Assembly: GCA_004020545.1 (NCBI GenBank)
Contig: SAQE01000007.1
Location: 1 to 64,000, forward strand
Source of the DNA: Mesorhizobium sp.
Lineage (GTDB): Bacteria > Pseudomonadota > Alphaproteobacteria > Rhizobiales > Rhizobiaceae
Direction: 5' to 3'
Length of the DNA stretch: 64,000 nt
Part shown: piece by piece, positions 44,421 to 52,073 of the stretch
Position numbering within the stretch: the first letter of the stretch is position 1
How the letters are laid out: each line of letters begins with the position of its first letter
Position numbers and translations under genes: made by a program
Notes under the pieces: generated by a model
Database searches by the model: none
What the model was told of the DNA's origin: nothing
Seen by the model: only the letters and a program-made list of their open reading frames with translations

Positions 44421-45752
44421 TCAGTTGCTGACCACCGCGTCGGCGTCCTCGGCCGTGCGGATCTTGATGCCCTTTTCCTTGGCATACGCCTCGGACGACT
44501 TCTCGATGATCGGACGCAGCAGCTTCCAGTCGGGAGCGATCCAGTCGGAGACGACATTCCACTTCTTGCCGTCCCATTGCTGGAAGGTCACGTAGCCGTC
44601 ACCCTCGTGATTGTCCCAGGAGACGTTGATCGAGTGGAACAGGTCCTTGGCGCCGAGTGCCTCGACGCGCGCCGGATCGAGCTTGAGATGCTCGAAGCCC
44701 CAACGCACTTCGTCGCCGGTCAGCGTGCGGTTGCCGAACTTGGCCTGTGCGATGCGGACCGCCTCGACATTGAGGATGCCATTGACGATGCCGAGATTGT
44801 GGTAGACCGAGCCGATGCGGCTTTTGTCCTCGAGATTGCCTTTGCCGTCGCCGTAGACCGTTTTGACGATCTCCTGGACCACCGGATACCGCTCACCCGA
44901 GGCCTGGGTGGTGATGGCCGTATAGCCCTTGGCGGCATCGCCGGCGGGGATGACATCCTCTTCGGAATTCGACCAGACATTGCCTATGATGTGATCGGCC
45001 GGGAAGCCTGTCTTCTGCGCGGTCTTCAAGGCGACGGGGTTCATCACGCCCCAGCCGCGCAGCACGACATAGTCAGGATGCTCGCGCCGGATGGTCAGCC
45101 ACTGCGCCTGCTGCTCGTTGCCGGGATGCGGCACCTCGATCTGCGACAGCTCGAAGCCGTATTTCTGCGACAGCAGCTCATAGATCGGGATCGTCTCCTT
45201 CCCATAGGGCGAGCCGTGATAGAGCACGACGATGTTCTTGCCCTTGAGCTTGTCGAGGCCTCCTTCCTTGGACGCGATGTAGTTCACGATGCCGGAGGTC
45301 TCGCTGTAAGGATTGAGCAGCAGCGGGAAGACGTAAGGGAACACCCGCCCGTCGGTCGTGTCTGTGCGGCCGTGGTTGATGGTGATCAGCGGCACCTTGT
45401 CGTCGGTGATGCGATCGATCATGGCATAGGCGATGCCGACCGAGAGTGGATTCCAGGCAGCGATGCCGGGATTGCTCTTCAACCGTTCATACACCTCGAC
45501 GCCCTTCTCGACCTCATATTGCGTCTCGCCTTCGCTCCAGGCCAGCTTGGCGCCATTGACGCCGCCGTCGCGGATGTTGATCAGGTTGAGATAGTCGATG
45601 AAGCCACCGAAAAAGCCGGTTCCGCCGGCCGCATACGGACCGACACGGTAGCTCTGCAGGGGAAAGTATTGTTCTTCGGCGTGAACCGCCGTCGCGCCGA
45701 GCACGAAGGCCGTGGCGATCGCCGCTTTTCTTAGGTGACTGAAGAAGGTCAT
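44421..45752 (-). CDS. ABC transporter substrate-binding protein (Liv type)
   Basis: The 443-residue protein starts with a signal peptide (MTFFSHLRKAAIATAFVLGA, cleavage after VHA). It continues as a type I periplasmic binding protein (FFGGFIDYLNLINIRDGGVN, KGKNIVVLYHGSPYGKE, LRGWGVMNPVALKTAQ). It is the solute receptor of the importer in this operon. The ligand cannot be read from sequence; sulfones or sulfonates are the inference from context. Confidence 0.9.
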   Translation of the reverse strand: MTFFSHLRKAAIATAFVLGATAVHAEEQYFPLQSYRVGPYAAGGTGFFGGFIDYLNLINIRDGGVNGAKLAWSEGETQYEVEKGVEVYERLKSNPGIAAWNPLSVGIAYAMIDRITDDKVPLITINHGRTDTTDGRVFPYVFPLLLNPYSETSGIVNYIASKEGGLDKLKGKNIVVLYHGSPYGKETIPIYELLSQKYGFELSQIEVPHPGNEQQAQWLTIRREHPDYVVLRGWGVMNPVALKTAQKTGFPADHIIGNVWSNSEEDVIPAGDAAKGYTAITTQASGERYPVVQEIVKTVYGDGKGNLEDKSRIGSVYHNLGIVNGILNVEAVRIAQAKFGNRTLTGDEVRWGFEHLKLDPARVEALGAKDLFHSINVSWDNHEGDGYVTFQQWDGKKWNVVSDWIAPDWKLLRPIIEKSSEAYAKEKGIKIRTAEDADAVVSN

Positions 45753-45805
45753 TGCTTACGTCTCCTGATGGGTTGGTCCGAGCGGAGGAGGAAGTTGAGC
45801 GGCAA

Positions 45806-46854
45806 TCAGCTGGACCTTGAGCCGATCCGTCGTTTGAGGCGGTCGAAGAGGGCCGACAGCCCGCTCGGTTCCGCGATGAGGAAGATGATGATAATGGCGC
45901 CGAGCACGATGCGCTGGCTCATGTCGAGAACGCCCGAATCGAACAGGCCGCCGAACAGGAATGCGCCGAGCCGGGACAGAAAGAGCGGGAGGACAACGAT
46001 GAACGCCGCACCCAAAACGCGCCACGGATCGAGGCCAGCCCGCCGATGATGATGATGAACAGGATCTGGAATGAGCGGTCGAGATTGAAGCCTGCCGGCT
46101 CGACGGTGCGCAGATAGGTGAAGGCCCACAGCACGCCGGCGATACCGATGATGAACGACGAGATGGCGAACGCCAGAAGCTTGGTTCGCAGCACCGGCAC
46201 ACCGATGACGCGTGCGGCGGTTTCGTTGTCCCGCACGGCGATGAAGTTGCGACCGGTCGCGCTGTTGACCAAGCGCCAGACGAGGGCCGTCAGCACCATG
46301 ACCGTGGTGACCGAAAGCAAATAGCGGCCGGTCGCGCTGTCGAGCGAAAGACCGGCGACGGCCAGGTGCGGCGCCGAGATCACCCCGGACGGGTTGTCGT
46401 TGGAGAACCAGCCGAACTTGGTCAGCGCCCATTGCACGAAGAACTGGGCGGCGAGCGTCGAGACGGCGAGGTAGAAGCCGCGCAGCCTGAGACTGGGCAG
46501 GCCGAACACGACGCCGAAGCCGGCGGCGGAAATTCCGGCCAGGATCATGGTCACCGCCAGCGGCAGGCCTTCGACCCTGAGGTTGAAATTGTAGGCGCCG
46601 AACGCGCCCACCGCCATGAAGGCGGAAGAGCCAAGCGAGAGCTGGCCGCAATAGCCGGTCAGCAAATTGAGGCCGACCGCCGCCAGGCTGAGCGCCAGGA
46701 ATGGCAGCAGGATCGCCTCGACCAGATAGCCCGAAGCATAGGCAGGGACCACGCCGTAGGCGACGACGAACAGGGCGGTCGCCAACGCCAGCTTCTGAAC
46801 GAGTTTCGCCCAGTCGACTGGAAGCCTTGCGGCGTCGAGAGCTTGCACGGCCAT
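45806..46854 (-). pseudogene. ABC transporter permease LivM-like, frameshift near the end
   Basis: From 46854 the frame reads as a LivM permease (VGLNLLTGYCGQLSLGSSAF, GLPSLRLRGFYLAVSTLAAQ, AVRDNETAARVIGV, IIIIGGLASIRGAF). Near 46025 the frame shifts. The remaining permease (LGAAFIVVLPLFLSRLGAFL, LIAEPSGLSALFDRLKRRIG) continues in another frame to 45806. One base change would restore a full protein of about 349 residues. Confidence 0.85.
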
Positions 46855-46857
46855 GGT

Positions 46858-47754
46858 TCAGACCCTTTCGACGGTTTTCTGGCCAAACAGGCCGGAGGGG
46901 CGCACCAAAAGCACAACCAGCGCCAGCGCATAGGCGAACCAGCCCTCGATGCCGCCGCCGACGAACGGGCCGAGATAGACCTCGGCCAGCTTCTCGCTGG
47001 CGCCGATGATGAGGCCGCCAACGATGGCGCCGAGGATGGAATCGAAGCCGCCAAGCACCAGCACCGGCAGCGCCTTCAGCACGATCAGCGACAGCGAGAA
47101 CCGGACGCCGAGACGCGCGCCCCACAACAGTCCGGCGACCAGCGCGACGAAGCCGGCCGCCGTCCACACGGTGCCCCAGATGCGAGGCAGCCGCAGCCCG
47201 ACGGCGAGGGCCGCGAACTGATCGTCGGCGACGGCGCGAAACGCAAGGCCGATCCGCGTCCAATAGAAGAAGGCGCTGAGGCCTGCGACCATGGCGGCGG
47301 CGATCGCCGCCGCCAGCAGGTCGAAGGATGAGATCAGTATGCCGCCGACCTCGAAGGGGGTGTCGTCGATGCCGAGGTCGAGCCCGTGCACCTGCGTGCC
47401 CCAGATAAGCTGGGCGGCACCTTCGATGATGTAGGAGAGCCCCAGCGTCGCCATGAACAGCGTCATCGGCGAGCGGTTGACCAGTGGCCTGAGCACGGTC
47501 CGCTCGATGGTGAAGCCGAGCGCGACCATGACCGCGAAGGTGATGAGCAGCGAAAGCGCGAAGGGGATGCCGCGTTCGACGAGGCTGACAAAGGTGAGCG
47601 CTGCGAACAGCACCATCGACCCCTGCGCGAAGTTCAGCACGCCCGACGTCTTGTAGATCAGCACGAAACCTATGGCGACAAGCGAATACATGACGCCAGA
47701 GAGCAGGCCGCCGACCAGCACTTCGATGACGAAGAGGAAATCATAGTAGCTCAT
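46858..47754 (-). CDS. ABC transporter permease, LivH type
   Basis: The 298-residue membrane protein has GVMYSLVAIGFVLIYKTSGV and LNFAQGSM, the LivH hallmark, followed by several hydrophobic helices and VLGGFDSILGAIVGGLIIG near the end. The start ATG at 47754 overlaps the last base of the livG-type stop. It pairs with the LivM-like permease. Confidence 0.92.
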   Translation of the reverse strand: MSYYDFLFVIEVLVGGLLSGVMYSLVAIGFVLIYKTSGVLNFAQGSMVLFAALTFVSLVERGIPFALSLLITFAVMVALGFTIERTVLRPLVNRSPMTLFMATLGLSYIIEGAAQLIWGTQVHGLDLGIDDTPFEVGGILISSFDLLAAAIAAAMVAGLSAFFYWTRIGLAFRAVADDQFAALAVGLRLPRIWGTVWTAAGFVALVAGLLWGARLGVRFSLSLIVLKALPVLVLGGFDSILGAIVGGLIIGASEKLAEVYLGPFVGGGIEGWFAYALALVVLLVRPSGLFGQKTVERV

Positions 47755-48656
47755 CAGATGTCCTCGCCATTCTCGCCCTCGGCGGTGCCGATATAGGCCC
47801 GGATCACTGCCGGATCGGCCCTGACCTCGGCCGGCGTCCCGTCTGCGATCTTGCGGCCGTAGTCGAGCACGGCGACGCGGTCGGAGAGGCCCATGACGAC
47901 GCCGATGTCGTGCTCGATCAGGATGATGGTGACGCCGTGCCGGTCGCGCGCGGCGCGCACGAAGCCGGCCATCTCGGCCTTCTCGGTCGCCGTCATGCCG
48001 GCCATCGGCTCGTCGAGCAGCAGCAGCTTCGGCTCGGCGACCAGCGCGCGCGCCAGCTCGACCCGCTTCTGCAGGCCGTAAGGCAAGGTGGCGACGAGGC
48101 GGTCGGCGACGCTTTCGAGATGCAGGAAGGCGACTATCTGATCGGTCTTTTCGGCGATTCCCGCATCTTCGCTCCGGGCGCGTGGCAGACCTGCAATATG
48201 TTCGACGAAACTGGCGCGCCTGGTGTGGACGCGGCCGCACGCGATGTTGTTGCGCACGGACAGACCGCCGAATAGCGCCAGGTTCTGGAAGGTTCGCGCA
48301 ACGCCGAGCCGTGCTAGACGGCTCGCCGGCACCCGGGAGAAGGACTGCCCGCCGATCGCAATCCTGCCGCGGTCGGCGTGATAGAGGCCGCTGATGATGT
48401 TGATCAGTGAGGACTTGCCGGCGCCGTTGGGGCCGATCACCGCGCGGATCTCGCCGACTTCCACTTCGAGATCAACATCGCTCAGCGCCTTGACCCCGCC
48501 AAAGGAAATGCCGATCCCGCTCAGCGCGAGAACCACATCCGGCCGTGACGACAGGCGTGCCAGACGCCTGTCGCCGACGGGGTTAGCCACCGCGAGGATG
48601 GCGGAAATTTCGGACGCGCGCTCGTATGCGGCCGCTCCCAGCGAAGCACCAATCAT
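47754..48656 (-). CDS. ABC transporter ATP-binding protein, LivG type
   Basis: The 300-residue protein has Walker [10 protein letters not shown] (about residues 75-83), TFQNLALFGGLSVRNNI, the signature region TLPYGLQKRVELARALV, Walker B LLLLDEPMAGMT and switch HDI. The N-terminal 40 residues before LSGIGISFGGVKAL are longer than usual, so the real start may be further in. First gene of the transporter block. Confidence 0.9.
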   Translation of the reverse strand: MIGASLGAAAYERASEISAILAVANPVGDRRLARLSSRPDVVLALSGIGISFGGVKALSDVDLEVEVGEIRAVIGPNGAGKSSLINIISGLYHADRGRIAIGGQSFSRVPASRLARLGVARTFQNLALFGGLSVRNNIACGRVHTRRASFVEHIAGLPRARSEDAGIAEKTDQIVAFLHLESVADRLVATLPYGLQKRVELARALVAEPKLLLLDEPMAGMTATEKAEMAGFVRAARDRHGVTIILIEHDIGVVMGLSDRVAVLDYGRKIADGTPAEVRADPAVIRAYIGTAEGENGEDI

Positions 48657-48712
48657 GAAACATTCCTGCTTTTGAAGGCGTGTCGGCTGCGGCCCCGTGG
48701 GCCGCGCCCGTC

Positions 48713-49813
48713 CTATTCCGCGGCGACAAGCTCCCTGTCGCGAGCTGCTTCCAGTTCGCGCACCAGAGGAATGACGCGCTTGCCGAAGAACTCGACCTCT
48801 TCCTGGAAATGCAGGAAGCCGAGCAGGATCAGGTCGGCACCGGCGTCCTTCAGTTTCAGGATGCGTTCGGCGATATGTTCCGGCGTGCCGATGAGATTGC
48901 TGCGGAAGCCGTCATTGTACTGAACGAGATCCTCGAGGGACGACTTCGCCCAATTGCCTTCGCCTTCCGGCGAGGCCTTGCCGGCATTCTTGACCTGATC
49001 GGCAAAGCCCTGCACCGCCTCCGGATTCGCCTTGGCGATGATCTCGTCGAGCACGGCGCGCGCTTCCTGCTCGCTCTCGCGGGCGATGGCGAAAGCGTTG
49101 ACGCCGATCCTAACCTTGTGGCCGTTGGCTTTCGCCTTGGTGCGGATGTCGTCGACCTGCTTCCGGATCTCCTCCGGGGTATTGCCGTTGGTGAAATACC
49201 AATCGGAGACACGAGACGCCATGTCGCGAGCGGCTCGCGACGAGCCGCCCTGGAATATCTCGGGCAAGGGCTCGATCGGCTTCGGCTTCATGGAATAGTT
49301 GGTGAAGCGGTAGAAATCGCCCTTCAGCGTGAAGCTGTCTTCCGTCCAGATGCCGCGCAACGCTCGGATAAATTCCTCCGACCGGCGATAGCGCTCGTCA
49401 TGATCGAGCCAGAGTTCGCCAATCGCGGCGAACTCGCCTCGGAACCAGCCGCTGACGACATTGACGGAGACGCGGCCATTGGTCAGGTGGTTGATGGTAG
49501 CGATCTGCTTGGCCGCCAGCGCAGGGTTCCACGGACCGGGCAGGATCGCTGCGATGACCTTCAGCGTTGTGGTCGCGGCAAGCAAGGCATGGCTGAACGA
49601 GACTGATTCGTGCTGGTTGTCGGCCCCATAGCCGGCTGTGAAACGGATCTGGCTCAGCGCATAGTCGAACCCGTTGGCCTCGGCAATCTGGGCGAGCTTG
49701 CGGTTGTAGTCGATATCCCAACCCGTCCGCTGCTCGATGTTGGAGATGACCAGGCCGCCGGAGACGTTCGGGACCCAGTAGGCGAATTTGATGGCGTCGG
49801 AATGCGAACTCAT
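48713..49813 (-). CDS. sfnG: Dimethylsulfone monooxygenase SfnG
   Basis: SfnG is a flavin-dependent (bacterial luciferase-like) monooxygenase that turns dimethylsulfone into methanesulfinate for sulfur. The 366-residue product starts MSSHSDAIKFAYWVPNVSGG. Characteristic parts are ALSQIRFTAGYGADNQHESV, NVVSGWFRGEFAAIGELWLD, PEIFQGGSSRAARDMASRVS and NDGFRSNLIGTPEHIAERIL. Start at 49813 gives the usual N-terminus. It follows the FMN reductase gene, which would supply reduced flavin. Confidence 0.9.
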   Translation of the reverse strand: MSSHSDAIKFAYWVPNVSGGLVISNIEQRTGWDIDYNRKLAQIAEANGFDYALSQIRFTAGYGADNQHESVSFSHALLAATTTLKVIAAILPGPWNPALAAKQIATINHLTNGRVSVNVVSGWFRGEFAAIGELWLDHDERYRRSEEFIRALRGIWTEDSFTLKGDFYRFTNYSMKPKPIEPLPEIFQGGSSRAARDMASRVSDWYFTNGNTPEEIRKQVDDIRTKAKANGHKVRIGVNAFAIARESEQEARAVLDEIIAKANPEAVQGFADQVKNAGKASPEGEGNWAKSSLEDLVQYNDGFRSNLIGTPEHIAERILKLKDAGADLILLGFLHFQEEVEFFGKRVIPLVRELEAARDRELVAAE

Positions 49814-49838
49814 GTCGTCGTTTCCCCTGTTGATTGGC

Positions 49839-50435
49839 TCAGCCGACGCGGGTGGCGACGGCGGCATTTGCGTGACTTGAGTTGAGCAAGGAGACCGCGT
49901 CGGTAGCGGCCCTTGCAATACGCTCGATGATGGCTGCGCCGACGATTTCGCCATCGACGAAATCGTCGGGCGTGCCGTAGACGCCCGTAGGGACGGTGAC
50001 AGAGCCAAAAAAGCCGAACAATGGCCGGAGCTGATGTTCGAGCACCAGGCCATGGTATGGGCTCCCGCCGGTCGCCGCGAGAAGCACGGTCTTGCCCGTC
50101 AACGCGCGATAGTCGACCAGGTCGAACAGGTGCTTGAGAGCGCCAGTGTAGGAAGCCCTATAGACAGGCGTTCCGACCACGAGCAAATCGGCCTTCTCGA
50201 CACGCTGGATAATCGCTTCTCCAGATGCGCCAAGTGCGCCGCGGGATAGTCCGGCGAAAAGCGACGGTGCTGCCTCCGTGATCTCAATCAGACCGGTGTC
50301 GGCAAGCAGGCGCAACGCGACCGCCTTGACCAGCGCATTGACGACCGCCGTGGTGCGGGACGGGTTGCTTACACCGCCGGATATTCCAAGAACCGATAAT
50401 CGTGCCAAGTCATCTATCTCCCACACATGCGCCAT
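49839..50435 (-). CDS. msuE: MsuE-like NADPH-dependent FMN reductase
   Basis: The 198-residue flavodoxin-fold protein has LGISGGVSNPSRTTAVVNAL, ADLLVVGTPVYRASYTGALK and TGKTVLLAATGGSPYHGLVL, as in MsuE and SsuE flavin reductases. It would feed reduced FMN to SfnG and SsuD. It is the first gene of the operon that runs to 39684. The true start may be a few codons in, near the LSVLGISGG segment. Confidence 0.87.
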   Translation of the reverse strand: MAHVWEIDDLARLSVLGISGGVSNPSRTTAVVNALVKAVALRLLADTGLIEITEAAPSLFAGLSRGALGASGEAIIQRVEKADLLVVGTPVYRASYTGALKHLFDLVDYRALTGKTVLLAATGGSPYHGLVLEHQLRPLFGFFGSVTVPTGVYGTPDDFVDGEIVGAAIIERIARAATDAVSLLNSSHANAAVATRVG

Positions 50436-50973
50436 AGGCCACCACCGAAACCAAACGATATTCTACGAAATCTGTAGACATAAGGTACTTTGTTCTGATG
50501 TTTTCACGTCAATGGGAAAAACGGCGCTGCTAGGAGCGGCACGCCCACCGCATTCGATCTCAAATGGGATTAACTTGGCAGGGGCCGTAGGCGTCACCCG
50601 CGAGTTCGACTTTGGTGAAAACAGGCTCCGCCGGCGCGATATGAGGAATGTCGTCCAGCCGTTTGTGACAGCGCTCTCCACCGATGCCACGCAATCAAAT
50701 GAGCGCGTGTATTATGACGGCTAGGCGTGCGAGAAACGTCCTCAGGCATTGCCCTACGAAGGAGCCGATATTAGCGCCGAGATTTCAAGGCTGGTCAGGG
50801 ACGATTGAGAGTTTTGAGCACCGGCAGCACGAAGGCGGCAATCGCAGCGTCATGCCTTCGGAACCATCGGTAGCTGCTCAATACGTTCTGTTGTGCTCCT
50901 GCCTATATATGTGTTGCGTAATTCCCCTGAATGGCAACGGATTACCTGCGTCTGGTTATTCATTCTTCACCAC
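50436..50973. other. Intergenic region upstream of the sulfone operon
   Basis: No gene is recognised in these 540 bases. The left part should hold the operon promoter. Sulfur-starvation operons often use sigma-54 with SfnR, but I see no clear TGGCAC-N5-TTGC on the minus strand. Confidence 0.4.
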
Positions 50974-51440
50974 TCACCCGCCCTTGATGATCTTTCGAAG
51001 CCGGGCGGGATCGGACAAAATCGCGAGGTCCTTCAACGGATTGCCGTAGACGGCGATGAGATCTGCGTGAGCGCCAGGCGCGATGGTGCCGATGAGGCCT
51101 TCCATGTTGAGCACGCGGGCAGCATCCACCGTCGCGGATCGGATCACGTCCCGAGGCTTGAGAACGCGGCCGCGCAGAAGAAATTCCTCTGATTGGTGCC
51201 TATGCATCTGGCCAAGCAGATCGGAGCCGTAGCCCATGGTCACGCCAGCGCTTTGAAGCGTTTCGAGCGCCGACAAGCCGGCATCGAGAACGAAGCTCAC
51301 CTTTTCAAGGGATTCGGCGGACATGCCGTATCTGGCTCCGTCCCGAGCGACGACAGCAAAGGTGATGTTCGTCGGGACGACGAACGCGCCTGCCTCGCGA
51401 ACCCGGTTGGCGGTTGTCGCTTTGATGAGGTTTCCATGCT
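50974..51440 (-). pseudogene. Amidohydrolase C-terminal fragment
   Basis: The minus-strand frame from 51324 reads VTMGYGSDLLGQMHRHQSEE, RDVIRSATVDAARVLNMEGL and GTIAPGAHADLIAVYGNPLK, the last third of a metal-dependent amidohydrolase (imidazolonepropionase/prolidase-like), including the metal-ligand aspartate of GSD. A short upstream piece (VPTNITFAVVARDGARYG) is in another frame near 51340-51400. The catalytic N-terminal part is missing. Confidence 0.65.
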
Positions 51441-51698
51441 CGATTCGGATGGTCGACGTTTCATCCCAGATTTACTTTCGCGCCTCACGCCGGCACTCGC
51501 GCACATAGTCCGCCGGGTTATGTCGCCAAGCGCCGAGCGGATTTGCGGCAAGGGGAAGTCCGGGCACTCCTCGCACCCTCGTCCTCGCGCAACACCGCAC
51601 GTAACAGAAACGATAGCACGCATTCTCACAATTAACGACGGCTGTTCGGCAGTGGGCTTCGTCGCGAGCGAGGACGAGAGTGTCGGGTCTACAACCAA

Positions 51699-51735
51699 AT
51701 GTCGGAGGTCGGACCCAAATGTCGGAGGTCGGACA
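51699..51735 (+). promoter_or_regulatory. Tandem NifA-type activator sites
   Basis: Two copies of a 21-base unit lie head to tail. The second gives TGTCGGAGGTCGGACA (51720-51735), an exact TGT-N10-ACA. The first (51699-51714) ends ACC instead of ACA. The 21-base spacing is two helical turns, so both face the same side. The pair lies 140 bases upstream of the sigma-54 promoter at 51875, the usual distance. Confidence 0.65.
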
Positions 51736-51784
51736 CGCAAGGCCCTTACCACGTAGGTGATTGAAAGCTTTATTGACGAGGCGC

Positions 51785-51850
51785 TCCAATGGCCGGCCCG
51801 CAATGCGGGAGATATTGTTAGAGGCGTCTCGAATGACTTCTCCGCGGGAC
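51785..51850 (+). pseudogene. nodD 3'-end fragment
   Basis: CTCCAATGGCCGGCCC, then ATGCGGGAGATATTGTTAGA and GGCGTCTCGAATGACT match the end of nodD (3868-3944) with an internal deletion. In one frame the second part reads MREILLEASRMTSP, close to the NodD end ([15 protein letters not shown]). It is a stray relic between the NifA sites and the sigma-54 promoter, far from the other nod genes. Confidence 0.6.
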
Positions 51851-51874
51851 CCGAAGGGCGTCTCAGGCATCCTT

Positions 51875-51889
51875 TGGCACGATTAGTGC
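51875..51889 (+). promoter_or_regulatory. Sigma-54 promoter of the S46 peptidase gene
   Basis: TGGCACGATTAGTGC fits TGGCAC-N5-TTGC with one mismatch (G for the first T of TTGC). The following bases ATGATCCGCAAAC resemble those after the sigma-54 motif in the 20 kb and 38 kb repeats, suggesting common descent. Confidence 0.65.
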
Positions 51890-52073
51890 AACGGATGATC
51901 CGCAAACGTTGCCGATACAATGTGAGGGGAGCGTCACCCAGATTTTTGTGTTGACCGTCCACTCACTCTTCACCCAGTGGCTGCCGCGCAGGCGCTTGCG
52001 GACGCCGGTCAGCCCGATAGCTCATCGATCCAGATCAGCGGAGAACAATACACAGAATGGGAACGAGATCAGC

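Noticed and set aside
44379-45734. 451-residue plus-strand frame opposite the binding-protein gene
   Set aside because: Shadow; the minus-strand product has a signal peptide and family match.
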